Positions 25,828 to 40,800 of a stretch of 64,000 nt of DNA are shown piece after piece; the stretch's first letter is position 1, and each line of letters begins with the position of its first letter. The stretch is from Unio delphinus. Its lineage: Eukaryota > Mollusca > Bivalvia > Unionida > Unionidae. A program made the translations under genes and the position numbers. The notes under the pieces are model-generated. The model did no database searches and was not told where the DNA came from. It worked only from the letters and a program-made list of their open reading frames with translations. The DNA is taken from positions 14,586,001 to 14,650,000 of the forward strand of contig JAQISU010000022.1 in NCBI GenBank assembly GCA_029339505.1, written 5' to 3'.

Positions 25828-28800
25828 ATTTGGATTTTTAATGTAGCTTTAAAAAAAATCTTTAGTCATATCGCTATGATGCCTACAGTTTGGCAGTTTA
25901 GAGTGATTTCTAGCACTGGGCATCACACTGCAGACAGGTAGCATCATGTCTCACCCAGTCACATTATCCTGACAACAGGCCGACCAGTCCTAACACTAAC
26001 CTCCTAATACCATAGCTGCCAACCAGAGTACAAAAATACTGATTGTCACAAGAGTACAGAGTTTCAGGAACAAATACTGTTTTGTAAAATTTTAATGCAT
26101 ATAACTATTTACACCATATACACGTACTACAATCAGTAAAGTAGGACAGTGCATTACATAATTATGTAATGTTAAAGATGCATGAGTTGCAGACTGGTAC
26201 CTTCTGGACAGGCACCATGTTCCATTCGTAGATGGTTTCGCAAATCTATACAAGACAGAACAATTGTCTTCCAGCTGTTTTCTTTTTTTCCTGGAGAAAA
26301 GTCTGAATATTATGCTTCCCTATTTAACATGGCTAGAAGTTGAATATTAAGACGATGAGATAGTGACAGCTGTTTGAAAAATCCAATATAGCAGATAAAA
26401 ACAGGCATGGTAGCCTCGATTTTCAATGAACCAATCATATTGTAGAACTGTATTCCTAAACACTTGCAATACATTTCTATCAAAATGGAACAGAGTGCCC
26501 ATTCTAAACAGAAAATTCCAAGGATTTTTTAAAATTTAATTTGACAGTTGGTAGCTATATAATACTATGAACCTAGCTAGGCAGTTGCCAATACCAGTTT
26601 TTATAAGTCTCTGGTATGACTTAGCTGGGGTTTGAACCTGCAACCCCCTGTATCTGAGGCAGGTGCTCTAACCACTTTGGTCACCAGAGTGGTCAATTCA
26701 TGCATGTTGTTCCTTATGATATTTCTGTTGATGTATTAGATTTTCTACAAGACCTAAACAGCAGTAAATGTCAAAACATGCCATTTCTGTATCACTACTT
26801 TTTATAGTATGTTTGATCAGCAGCAAAACATCCAATATTTTATCCTCCCAAATTTCATCCTTAACAGATGATCTTTTCAATTTTTTTCAAAGACTTTCCT
26901 TAAAAGAAAACCTCAGCAATCCGTTGTTTCAACATACACACTTTCCCCAATGGCTGATCAATGGATCAAATTTACTGGTCCAGGAAAGAATTTAATTGGA
27001 ATACAAATCTAGTTTCTGCAACACCCCTACAGATCTCAATCTAATGGTGCATTTATTCTAACAATATTCTCCATATTAATTATGATTATTGAGAAGAAAA
27101 AAAGATGATCTGATCAACCTAATAAAAAAAAAAAAAAAAAAAAAAAAAAACTTTAGTGGGTATGAAAACTGCAGAAACCACAGATAACTTTAGCTATCTT
27201 TTCACCCATTGGGTTATAAAAGTTGTACAACAATTCTGCAATAAACACGCTATTGTGTGACTTCACAGCATCTCTAACTATTCCCCTCCAGAATCTAGGA
27301 GATTAGAGTATATACTATTCCTCTCCATATGCTATTTTGGATGTAAATACAGCAATGTTGCCGAAGAATTAAGTTATTTTAAATTTTCTATCAATGATCA
27401 TCAAATGTGCTGTTCTTTATTGCTGCCCTAATCAAAATCAGATGCACTTTTTCAGTCAGCTAATTAAATGTCTAGTGTTGCTTTGGCACAGAGTGCTTTC
27501 TATAGTCTCAAATCCACTAGGGTCAGTCTAAAATCAACTGAAATCTAATCTTTATTGTTTAGTCTTTTCTGTATGCCCTACAGGAACCATGGAGGAAATT
27601 TTCTTGCCCTAAAGATGAAAAACAGAGTTCACTGCAACAAAGGCCAAATCCATGTACCCAATAACAGATGTAAATAAAGATACGTACCTATAGAAGGACA
27701 GGATTATCACAAAATGCCCTACTACTTGTATTCAATTAGTGAATACCAATTTAATGCCTTTTTTGTCCTTTTAGATGTAAAATATCTTGCCAATGAAACT
27801 GCTCCCGACTTACAATTAGATTTTGTTATCTCCCATTTTGAATTATAAAAGCTGCGAATGAATGGATCCGGCCTATTTATCTGTATTTGTGACTTACAGT
27901 ACGCATCCAGATTCTGCCCTTACCTGTGTGACTGTTAACGAAGGATCCAGCTCCAGCCTTTACCTTTCTGACTGTTAACGAAGTTTCCAGCTCCAGCCTT
28001 TACTGTGTGACTCTTAATGAATGGTTCCTACCTATATTGTAACTAAATGGATCCTATATTTGGGATTGTAAATGTATCATATATATGTCACTGTGAGTGT
28101 ATGGATCCTCCATATGTGAAAACATGTGTGACTTAAACATATGAATCATGATCCTGCCTATATATTTTGTGTGTACAGTGTTATGAGAGTGGGGATCATG
28201 GTCGGAGAGAGAAAGGAAAGGCAATTAATCTAGTACACACAAATGAGCATCAATAACTAAGCTTGACCACTACCAGATGTCTCTCACCAAATGTGCTTCA
28301 ACTTAGGGCAAGGAACCAATTTAATGGGATGTCGGCTACTTAAAACAGATTATTCACTGAAAAGTGATAGAGACAATGAATGCCAGGTGAGCATTTCTCA
28401 GAGAACAGAACCCAACTACTGTTACAAATTGCATGATAAAAAATGGCTCATGGAATACATACCCATATTAAGGGGTGCTATGCTGGTCCAAGTGTTAGTC
28501 GCAGGGTCATACATTTCACAATCTGTCACAGTGGTCTGTCCCATGGATCCTCCAATGACATAAATTTTCTTATCCAACACAGCAATACCTGTAAATAAAG
28601 AATCACATTCATTTGTTATTCTTCAAAACAATAGTCTGTAAAAAAAAATGTTCCGTAGTAATGGAATACCTGTATATATGCACTGATTTGCATTTTATTC
28701 AACATAATGCAAAGACTGTTGCAAAAAATAATTATGTATATTCCAGAACATTCGGAACACACTATCACTGATTTTAATGTTAAGATATATTGCAGAAAAT

Positions 28801-31800
28801 GTGTGTAATTCCCCATACATTTCTCCTACAACTCACAGAAACATGATACCAGCCCAAGTCTTAATCATCAACACATTAAACATGTCTTTCACAATCTATA
28901 AAACAGCTTAGTAACCAAGAATAATTTGGGGTGCATTTAATTTTTTTTTTAGCTCCATTTGAATGTTGTCTCAATCAAGAACCACCATTTAAAACAGATA
29001 TGGAACATCCATAACTTATCAGTAGCAAAGTTTATATGGACTTTGCTTGAGGCAGAATTGATACACTGACAGTTTTTTAACTAACAGCATCACATTAAAC
29101 CATTTTTTTGCATAATCTGAATGCATTAAATTAGATTCAGATTAGATTAAAAAGATTTTCTTTTTCTTCAACAATAAGCTTATCATTCATCCTGAAAAAC
29201 ATGCAAGCTCTGTATAAACAGAACACATGCTTCCTAAAAGTACTGGAAAATAAGCTAAGTTGGTTGGCACTATACTTGTGGATGATTAGTCGGCTTGTGA
29301 ATATTCAATTTTTTTGAATATTTTAAACCTTCTCAATACCTAACATTTTCACACAACTAAAGATGCAAGCAATCCAAAATGTAAAATAAAATTTTATATG
29401 GATTGTGAGCAAATTCTTGTGCATATTCTTCTGTAAATCTTACAAAGAGTGGATAAAGGTAAATACAGTGAAACCTGTCTTGAAAGACCACTGCTATGTG
29501 AGACCACCTGTCTTGATCGACATATTCTCAACACACGAATTTAATGATTATATAGCATTGTGACCTGTTATGAGAGACAACCGGTCTTGAGAGACCATAA
29601 TGTTATGGCAGAAAGGGTGATCTTTCAAGACAGGTTCTACTGTACCACACTGCTGAATACAGAAAACCCCACATCCTCATCTTGATTGTGCTGAGGTTAA
29701 TATTGTTATTGATTGATCCCTGGCTCTGCAGAATAGCACCATGACAATAAATCTGCTTCCATTTAATATTGCTTAAAATCTAGCACATCAAATATCAACT
29801 ACTTTTTCCTATTTTGCATACTTGTCAATCCAGAATATGTTGCAAAGAAAGCTGACCAACTTCTTGCATATGTATATTATGTATATTAAGTGTTAAAGAA
29901 CAATATCTGGACTAAAAGTTCCTTATATTTATCTATAGGGCAATATATTTGTGAGGTTACAATCTCAATGCATTCATTTAAAACACAATTTTCATTATCT
30001 GGGCCCAGTTTAGTATCAAGCCAGCATTCGGTGCCCTTGGGATTGTTGCAAGTTGGGTATTGGATTACATGTACTGTGCCGAGTATAGTAATGACTAGGA
30101 AAAGTATCCATTAGAACTGATTCACACCAAGGATGTGTGCTTGGAATAAATTTTCCCGTTCCCTTCACTAATTATCCAAAAATAATAATGTACTGTGTAT
30201 TTAAAATATGTGCACACATTTAAGACCACAGTTCCCTCTTGTCAAAGATATCCAGAAATGACTATGTTCCGACATTTTTAAGTATGACATTACCCAATTA
30301 CTGATAACATTCTTTTTCGGATGACAAAAATCCAGTGAATCTAATTTACTTGTTTATCACAAGATTTGCTAAGGTCTTAAATACTTTCTGTTTACCATAT
30401 CATTATCTTTGACACAGCTGTTATTATGATGATCAAAATTAAAGAAAACTTTTATCTTTTTCTTTACCCAACACAAGACAGAAGTTGCATCCATGTCATG
30501 TCCAATCTCTCCCGGAGTTCTTAATGCTACAATACAATAAGCAAAACAGTAATAGCAATCATGATGACGTAATGTATTATTTATCATGCCATTTTTAGAA
30601 GTGGATTACCTGATTAATCCAAGTGATTATATTCATAAAACAACTAAATATGCAGAGAAAAACAAAAACAACTTTCCCACAGTGTTTCTCAAAAGGTTAG
30701 ACATCATTAAAACCTGTAAACAGCGACCAACCTGGGGAAGCTTTTGGTTTTAGCGCTGATGTAACAGAAGTCCACTTTTCCGTTGCAGGATCATAGCAGT
30801 CCACACCACGTATGTCCTGATGTCCATTTGATCCACCAACAACGTAAATCTTCCCATCTATTTCTGCAATATTGAAACGGCCTCGTGGGCCTCTCAGGTT
30901 GGCCAATGGAATCCACTTGTTGGTTGTAGGATCATACTCCTCCACGGATTTAAGACATTCCCCACGCTCATATCCACCTATAAAACATAATTTATATTCC
31001 AGTACAATATAGTGGTTCAGCTCATCAAACCTTGACTTCTATAACGTCTATAGAAAATTAGTTATTTAAATGTATCAATTAAATCTATGTGCAATATTAA
31101 ACCCAATACATTATATTTTGTATGAAATTTAATGGCACATATACAAGGCAATACGGCAGTAGCTGATTTGAGCAGGATTTGAACTGGTGACCTTTTGACT
31201 TGCAAGTCCTGCATTCTAACCTCCCAGTTGCAAAATTTTACACTTTTCCCACTTAAAATATCAAAGTTGAAAAAGAGCAGCAGTTGGAGAAGCATTGACC
31301 CTTTTCACTTTTTACCACAGCTTAAAATTTTGTAATTGTTCATGTCATAGTACTAAGGATGTGTCACGATTACAAAAAAACGCTCACTCCATATATCAAC
31401 AGAAACGGCAGCTACAAACTCTTTGAACAAAATGGATAAAAATATAATTAATGATCTCGTGTTGTATTCATTTTACATGACATTAATCTCAATGCTTAGG
31501 TTAACTGTCAAACTGAGGGCTATTCCATTTAAACAAGCCACCACCCCACGGACAACAAAATAAAAAAAGAAAATGCATGGTCATCAATAAAGAATAATCA
31601 CTTCTGTGCTATGTCATATGAAAAGAAAATATGCTTCTATCAGTGGTGCCATTTTTATTTGTTTCTATGATGCCACCGTTGTGTTTGTTGCCTCTTCTGC
31701 CCCCCCCCCCCCAACATTGTTGATTGAAAATAAGGTACTGAACCTAGGTAGAACTGATTTTTCAGTTGACCATAACGGGGACAGTTTTTGTTTTGTGATG

Positions 31801-34800
31801 TTTGTTTGAACATATAAACATGTAAAAACTTCAAATGGGTTGGCAGAGTATCCAATGATACTGTGTGGAAAAGGTGTGATATGAGACTTGCCATCTTATT
31901 ATAAGACAATTAAAGCTGCATGTTTGCAATCTGTTGGGGAACATTTTCCATGTTTATAGAAAATAAAAGTAATTATGGCATCTTGTGGTTTTAATATTTC
32001 TTTAATATTTCTTTATATTTCTTTAATCCATTCGTATAAAATATATATTATCTTGTCTAACTTGAAAATAATATTTTAAACTTACATGTATGGCCCTGCT
32101 ATCAAATTTCATATATAATTTCTGGGTGCCATTATTTAGATGATTATAAACAGATAGATCGTAAACCATGTAAATATTGGGTTTTTAATTCAAATAAACT
32201 GTCATGGCAATGTTTCATCCTTAAACTTGAAAACCATACATACCCGGTTGATCAAAAACGAACAACTCATTTTATTATTACTATTCACAAAATGATTTTT
32301 ATTTATCATATTATCTTTAATTATAAATATTAATTAGAGCCATTATATTTTATTTCTATGAAGTTTAATACTTCTATTCAAGTTACAAATAATAAAAATT
32401 AATCAACAAATAATTCACTTCTATTAAAGTAATTTGTATGCATGGTAATGAATTTTGAAAATTTTGCTTCTATGCATGGGCATGGGTGTCCAAAATTTAC
32501 TGGTATGACTGGTGGTTAGGGTGGCCCTTAAACATAGAAAAAACATATTTTTTTTATTTCTCTAGCACCTGAACCCTGAGTGGTTCCATTTATTGTAGAA
32601 ACAGATGAGAAAAAATATTATGAAAAAATATTAATATTATGGGGTGGCTCAAGCATATCAAAGTTTACCATTAGAGTCTGAAAATCGTCATTTGGTCATT
32701 AAAACGAACGACACAGAGTTTACTGTTTGTCAATCTATGTTGACTTTTTTGCATCTGGAAATTGTTTCCGGTTCTGCTCTATTACGTGGAGAGCATACTG
32801 CAGCTGGTCTTCACATCTAAAGCGCCCTGACTGGACTGCATCTTGAATGAGGGCAACGCTCCGTTCTGCGTGGTCATTTGTAACCGAAAGCGTCTTGACC
32901 ATTGCCTCAGCAGCTTTGAAGTCATCTCTACTGTTCCATGACTCGGGATCTTCAGCTAAGAATCCAGAAGGCAAGCCCAGAATTGTAAAAAGTTTTCTGC
33001 TGGACTTTGTGACAAAATCTACGAGTGTCTTCTATTGCACGGTTGCCATGTCAATGCGTGCCCATTTTGGTGGATCCAGTTCTCCATCCTTTTCTTCCGA
33101 CCCTCTGACAAGTGCTTGCTTTGTGGCAATATCTAGTTCTGGATCAAAGAGGCTGAGCAGTATTAAATCTTCCGAGAGGTACCACAGATGCCCAGCCATC
33201 TTACGTGACGTTTCGACACTGATGGCATGATCTGGATATGATTGGAGCAGCTGCAGGAGTTGGAGGTCATTTCTGGCTGCAGTAGGAGCAACAGGTGCCT
33301 GGTACCAAAACTTGATATAAATCTTTGCAAGAAATATGTTCAAACATAGAAGCCATTGAGATTATCAGGTTGTCAGCTTGAACTGGGACCGGAAAAGCCA
33401 TAGCTTGATGCTGTAGATGGCTTTTGCCATCCAGCGTGCTTGATGCAATGGACCAGGGCTTCTGAACGTCATCTTGTCCGAAGACTTTTTCCCTAAGAAG
33501 ACGAGCATTAGCTGCAACAGCTCACGATAGTCATCTCTAGATTGATTATCTTCAAGTTGTCGTTCACAGAATGCAATGACTTCGACTTGAACATCTGCAA
33601 GCTCGGTAGATGCATAATCATCTGAAAAGGCGTCACTAAATCCGTCTTGGTCTTTGCTTGACCACTGTTGTTTAAAACGCTTGAATATGAGAATTTCTGG
33701 TGCCTTGCTGGGTCCCATACAGATTCCAAATGCAGCACCCAGGACCAGTTCCATTATATGATGCCGACAAGCAAAGTGCAGAAGAGACCGTCCCAGTAAC
33801 TGCTCGAGAATGATGCAAGCACCTGACAGTCTACCAGTATTGGAGCTCGTGGTGTCGAAGCACATGCCCTGAACCAAACTGGTAAGTTTCCATTCACATA
33901 TGGCATTGTAAACTGCCTCTGCCTCAGCTTTGCCAGTTCCTGCAGGTATCTTTGGAATTTGTAAAAGCTTCTTCTCCCCCATTGTCGAAACCAGAATTGG
34001 TAGCCTGTTCACCTTTTCTATACCAGTTAAGTTAGGCATTAGCTTGCCATCCCAATGGACAGTTAACGATGTGGTTCTTTTGAATGCTTCCTTAATGCCA
34101 GCAGCTGCTGCTTTACGGTGTTTTTGGCGTTCACGATGTATGGTCATCCTGTTTAGAGCAAGCTGCTCTGGGTCTTGTCCAATAGCCCTCATTGATTCAA
34201 AAATGACCATCATGGCAGCCCTGTCACTCAACAGATTTCTATCGAGCATTGCTGCCAGAGGGGCTGATATTACCTGCTTTTTACCTCGTTTTCGTGGTGG
34301 AGGAGCAGCCGCACTTGTGCTGGGGATTGGATCTTGATCGTCAGACTCAGATGATGTTTCCATGTCCGAATTATTGCTACTGCTGTCCAGCTCAACCACT
34401 TGGGACAACAACTCCTTTTCAAGTTCAGAACGTTTTCGTCTTCTTTGCAATGTCTCCACTTTTTCCTTCTGCAGTTCTTGTTGTTTGAGCAGCACATTGT
34501 CCACACCCGCCATGCATCCAGGCCGTCCCTTCTTCCGCTGACATTCCAGGAATAATGTGTCCTCTTCATTCTCTATGAGTTGCATTGCATCAGCTTATCA
34601 AACAGTTCTTTGATCATTTCTGTAAACATGACTTCATTTGCTTGCTGAGTCTGTGTCTTACAGTTCTTGTTCTTCTTCAGACCTTTCCACTGGTAGAATA
34701 GTTCTTCAAGTTTTTTTTATTGAATCTTGTCGATGCTTGACTGGAATTCTTGCACGGAACCAAAAATCTTCCACTCATATTATGCTGTTGTTTGCTGCTG

Positions 34801-37800
34801 TTCGGATTTCCTCTTTAAGAACAATGTGACGATGCAAGAAATAGCTGAGAACTTGCTCTGCTGAGGGCAGTTTACTACCTTCTATCCCATCTGCACTGGT
34901 AACAAGATAATCTTTTGAGCGTGTTGTCACTTTTGTGGCTGCTGTCACTGCTGCTGCCATTGTTAACAGGTGTGTATCAACCAAAACCGGAACAATTATA
35001 CTCTATTTAACAGTCCACAGTCCAGAGTTCACAAAATTCCCACTTTAACCTTTCAAGTCCAACAACTGTTGCAAAAGCTTCCAGAATTGCAGATTTGTTA
35101 CTTTTTTAACTGAAAATTTAAGAGTCAACACTCAACATCTGAATTTCCTGAAAACATAAAAGTAAACAACTGAACAATAAAACTTGCAAAATTGCAAAGA
35201 ATATTTAATAATAACAAGTCATTAGTCAATAAATAAGTAAGTAAGGAAAAAATTTTAAATTTATACTGTGGTTCTACATTCTACAATCTATATTACAAAC
35301 AGTACAATATGGACATTATGAACGTGATTACCACAAATTTCAGTGTCATTGAGCTACCTCTAAACCTTGTTCAATTTTGCAGATTTTTTGCATACTGTGC
35401 TTTTTTATCTTTTAGAACAAAATGCGAGGTCCAGAAATATATAATTCAAAACTTGATTTCTATGGGCCACCCTACTGGTGGTGGTAGAAAAAAAATCACT
35501 TCTATGGGTGGTCACCCATTTTTGAATGTGCCTTCCCCCACCTAGGGGTATGTTTAAATGGAATAGCCCTGAGGACTCAATTGCTGACAACTATATCTTG
35601 GTCGCTGATATGTACTGCTAGTTGATAGTTATGACAGCATTTTCATCTTATTCTGAACCTCTCAATCAAGACAGTACGAGATATACTGAGCATGTGATGA
35701 CTAACGAACAATCCTGAGCTTTGCCATATATGGAATTTGGAGAACTGGGGATAAGTCTATTCGTAATTATCAGTGCAAGTGACAAAATCAACTGATAGAC
35801 TTTTGTTCACTTGCTGGAAAACCATTTTGTATATTTAATGATTGGCTGGGATAATTAATTAAACATTAAAGGCTATTTTTTAAAAATCCTGAGCCTTGTT
35901 CATTTTCTGTGCCTAATTTGATACCTTAAATCTTTTTATTAAACATTAAGAAAATCACTATAAAAACTGGTAAACGAAACTATAACATATCACTTAAAAA
36001 TCAAAAACAGCAATTTAAAATTGAAAACAGCAATAAATGCCTGTAAATTTGAATATCATGGAATTGCAGCTTTTAAGAGAGATCATATTTGTGTTAAATT
36101 TTAAAAACACAAAATAATCTCAGAACACTAAATAAAATTTGATATTTCAATCAATGTAAAAAAGCAGCGAAAATGTATGTAAGAACAATCATTGGCAACA
36201 CTTTAAGAAATAAAGAATGATAAAATTAGTTTTGTCAAGTACAATCTTTGCTAGTTTTATCTTTTAATTCGGTCTCAGTGTTTATTGTCATGATTGTGAT
36301 ATGCCCTCTTTTATTCAAACATAAAACATGTCAATCTATTGTTGCAACTATGAGAACATTGTAACAGAATTCAGAATTGTTACCAAGTGGTTGGTGGATT
36401 AAATGAACAACACAAACACAATATGTGAAATATGTAAATTTATGAAATAAAGTATTAATGAAAAATAATGATGTATCAACACAATAACTCATGCGTTCAA
36501 CCCACAATCACACTTCACAACATTCACAATTTAAAAATAAATTAAATAATAATACAAAATAAACACAGATCCAAGGAACCTCCTGGACTACACAAATGTT
36601 TCATATAAAATGGAACCTTTACAAAAGTTATATTATCGCACAACAAATACAAAAATCAAATTACATTATCACACGTATGGATTGCGACAACAAGTACTAA
36701 CATCTACATGTATTAAATCAAGTTACTAACTGTTATCGAGATTCATATAATCCCTTGGAATCCTACAGATTCAAAGTAACCACATGTAATTATAACAATG
36801 TATTCAATTGTAACAATTGAAACACACATGCGTCTCGACCCTGTACAACCGTATGATTCACCAACTGTTGAATCGCCGCACAGCTTCTCCGAATACGTAG
36901 GGTTGGCGCAATACTTTTATCGGCCGCTTGGCCTTCACGGATCCACTACAGTTATACGTACAGACAGCATACAGCATCTACTAGAACCACCGGTCCCAAA
37001 CACTTAGATACTACCCCGGACGTTTACACCTCTAGACAGCTCCGACACTCGGACATTTAGACTTCTAGATTTCCGGATATGTACACATCTCGACAGATGT
37101 AGACGGACAGACAATCTGACAGACAGACAGTCAGATACCTCAATTTGATCGCACAATTAAACAGCATAATCACGGCACAATCAATCACATTCAGCCCTTT
37201 TGCTGGAGCAATCAATCACATTCAGCTACAATAAAGAAACCAAACTAATAATAGTTGTTTCTAAAACAATCTAAAACTTAGATTACGCTATTGCATTTAA
37301 AGTCTAACAGTGACTAGTAATTCCAAATATTCAATGGTTTAAATCTGCATTGTAATAAAGGCATCATTACATGAAATGATAAACTGAATAAAATTCACAA
37401 TAAAACGAAATATAAATTTAACACTCACCCCTTTAGCTGGAGAAATAATGACGAGCTATCTCTCCTTTGACAAGATACTTTCGAATCGTAATCTTTCTAG
37501 AAATATTCTGCCTTATATGTCCCCAAATAGGTGAGCAGAATTCACGGCAAAATTCCTGTGCACCCCGTGATTATAATGTTCCTGACTTCAAGTGATTTGT
37601 AGTCAGGCACATGCAAATCGCTACACGTCGCTTACCTCGAAAAACACTTATTCACCCCAGGTAACGCATGTACGACGAAACAAAAAAAATTGGTGAAATT
37701 AGTTTGTGTTCAAGAAGAAATAAATTCAATTTTCGCCTAATTCTGTGACAAACATAATTAAGTACAGACTATTTTGATTTCTGATCTCTTTTGTGTTGTT

Positions 37801-40800
37801 TCAACCAAATAAAAATAAACTTGTTTGGTATTATCATGTTAGTTATATATTTTGCATCAAATCAAATAAATGGGATGAAATTAAAATAAAAAGTTTTAAA
37901 AAGTGCAAATCCTCCCAGCGCAACAGCTAGCAGTCACGAAAAAGTACAAATGTATCCTGCGCAAGAGCTAGCGGTCATGGCAGTGTGTTAGGTCAATTCA
38001 TTTCAACTGACCAACTGAACTGCTATAAATACCATAAGTCCTAATTCACAGATCTTATCAATGATAATAAGGGATGTAAGTGAATGGGGCATGAAAAGTG
38101 TTTAACAGAGAAGTTATAAAGAAGCATATTCCAAAATTTGTAGTAAATTTAAAACTTCTGAATTGGTACTCAAAGGATTGCTTGAGGATGAGCAAAAATT
38201 CACTTTTACTTGCAACAAAATCATGTCATCAATATTTCAATAGAATTATTTTTAAAAATTTATTTTTGATGTTGACTGTATTTTCTTTTATGAATGTCCC
38301 TAATTGTTTGAAAAAGGGATATTTTTTTTAAAACTAACATTTTATTTTATGATTGTCACTAGTTTTTGAAAAAAGGAAATTCCTTTTTGTTATGAATCAA
38401 TAATAACACGAATAAATTCACATTCACTGGCCAAAAGCAGTGACACAAGTTACATTATTTCGCAGGTACATATGTGAATATGTCTCATCAAGAATTATTT
38501 TTAATGACAATTCAGAAGTTGGTTATCTTGAGAATAAAGGAAATGTATACAGAAAAGTGAAAAAGCATGTCATAATAATTTCCAAAGCATTTATAAAACA
38601 TGTAGAAGACCATAGAACAGTAACCCCTTTGTAATCTCTAGCCAGGAAGGAAATCTATAATTTTCATGTTTCTCTGGCATTTTTTTGCAATTGCTTATTC
38701 AGCAGTCTGCACTGTTTTACCCGACCTGTGCACAGGTTATGAAGGAGAGGTTTTGTTTATTAAAGCTTTGTGTCAAATGTTCAAAAAGTTATCAACGAGT
38801 TGGGTACATCATAGCTCTTGCTTGCCTAAGAATCTGATGAAAGTAAAACTTGTGCATTTACACTTATGGACAGATGTACAAAGATAAATTAATATATTTA
38901 AGATGCATACAAACCCAAACATCTATAACAACAATCTCTCTACTTGCTGTTGATAGGCCAAACAATAAATAAAACCAACTCAATTACTAACCACATGCAA
39001 AAAGCTTGCCATCGATGACCTTTAACCCAAAGGCACAGCGTGGATTGCTCAATACAGCAAGCTGGATCAAGGATACACGCCTGCTTACTGGCATCTGAGA
39101 TTTGGGTGATGCTGTCTCCTTTGGAGGCTTAGATTGGGGAGACTGGTAGTGCACAGAAAGTGCTGTCAAAGTTCCATTTAACATGGCAATGGCCATGTAC
39201 ATGCGATCTGCAAAAAAAAGAGACATATGTATAATACATATTTACAATGTGATACCATTAGGCTATAAGGACTTTTACACAAATTCTGAGGAATGCTGTA
39301 CTTCCCCTGCAAGAAGCCTGAAGAAGACGCTAACTGATAATGCAGGCAAGGTAAGAAATTTAGCAAATCGAGGTCTAAGCAGGTTCAAAACTGATCACTT
39401 GATCAAAATGTGCCAAACAATAATATGCAAAAGCAGTTGTAATGAACATTTGTGTCAATAGGATGCTTTCAATAAATATTTTTACAATGTGATTGACTTT
39501 ATATATTAGAAAATTGTTATTTCAGGTTTTATCTATAGTCTAAACTATATCCCCGTTTATTTGTAGCCCCTGCCATTTTCAGTAACGAAAAGCATAAACA
39601 AGATTTTAAAAAATCAATAAATCTTACTCAGTTCATTCACTGATTTATAATTTCTAACCCGATTGCAACCAGGGTGTCCATAATACCTTCATCGTCTGTG
39701 TCTCTCATGCTTAACAGAAGTTTTCACTATGAACCATGGTCATGTTTGAGATCAATTTCCAGTTCCTGCACAAGTCCATTTTCAGTGAAGGGACAGATGC
39801 ATAGCTACACATGTATGTATATAAAAGGTAAATACTGTGCTGTCTGCTACCAGATGATGTATTTACGGAAGTATCCAGGAGTAACCAAATAGGAGCAATG
39901 ACATCCCTCTATTTGCAGAAAACAGACTTGCCCAAACTGCATGTAATATGGTGTCGTGTTAGTATGGAAACTTCCCTTAAGCATGAGACGAGCAGATGAA
40001 GGTGTTATGGACACCTTGGTCGCAATCGGGTTCTAAATTAAAAATCAATGAATGAACTGAGTAAGATTTATTGATTTTTTTATCTTGTTTATGTTTTTAT
40101 TACTGAAATCGGCAGGGGGGTACAAACAAACATGGATACAGCCTCAGACTATAGTTCTTGCATCTTCATGCAACTCATTTTCCCCATGAGATTAATTGTA
40201 TTTTCACCAGAAATATGGAAAAGAAACGCATTTGGGATAACATCTGATTGCATCAAATTTACTGGATACTTAATTATATAAAGACCATTTTTATTATTGG
40301 CTACTTCACCAATACATATACATAACGTTGAAATTTTTTTTCTTTTTCTGTTGGGCGGTATAGCTGGGGTTGATTGGGTGGGCCATGGTTTTCATGTCCA
40401 TTCCTCTTTTTACTTCAAACCTCAAACATTTAGTTGTTGCAAACCTTCATCCATCAGTGTGCAGTTTAAACTTGTCTGCTTTAGATATAATGGAAAAAAT
40501 CTCAAATCCAGACACATAGTCTAGTTCTGAAATAAGTATTTTTCAGCCTTAAGCAATCTGGTAAAAAAAAATTACACTTTATTCACATTTAAAAAAAAAA
40601 AACAGTCACATTATCCTGACACCTGGCCGACCACTCCTAACACTAACCTTTTAATGCCAAGTGTATAACAAGGCAGCTGTTTGTCGAATGACTTTGGTAT
40701 AACTTGGCTAGGTTTTGAACCCACAACCTCCTACATTTAAGGGAAATGTTCTAACAACTAGTAGTGATCTTAAATGAAATTAATTTTTTAATCTGAGGTA

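Noticed and set aside
20239..30977. Several separate small kelch genes
   Set aside because: The pieces have matching splice borders and phases and align in order with a single IVNS1ABP-like protein.
31155..31240. Functional tRNA gene
   Set aside because: Only the D-to-T-arm part is recognisable, stems are mismatched and no acceptor stem pairs; it fits a SINE head.
33930..34488. Plus-strand open frames of 135 and 79 codons
   Set aside because: Antisense shadows of the transposase pseudogene on the minus strand.
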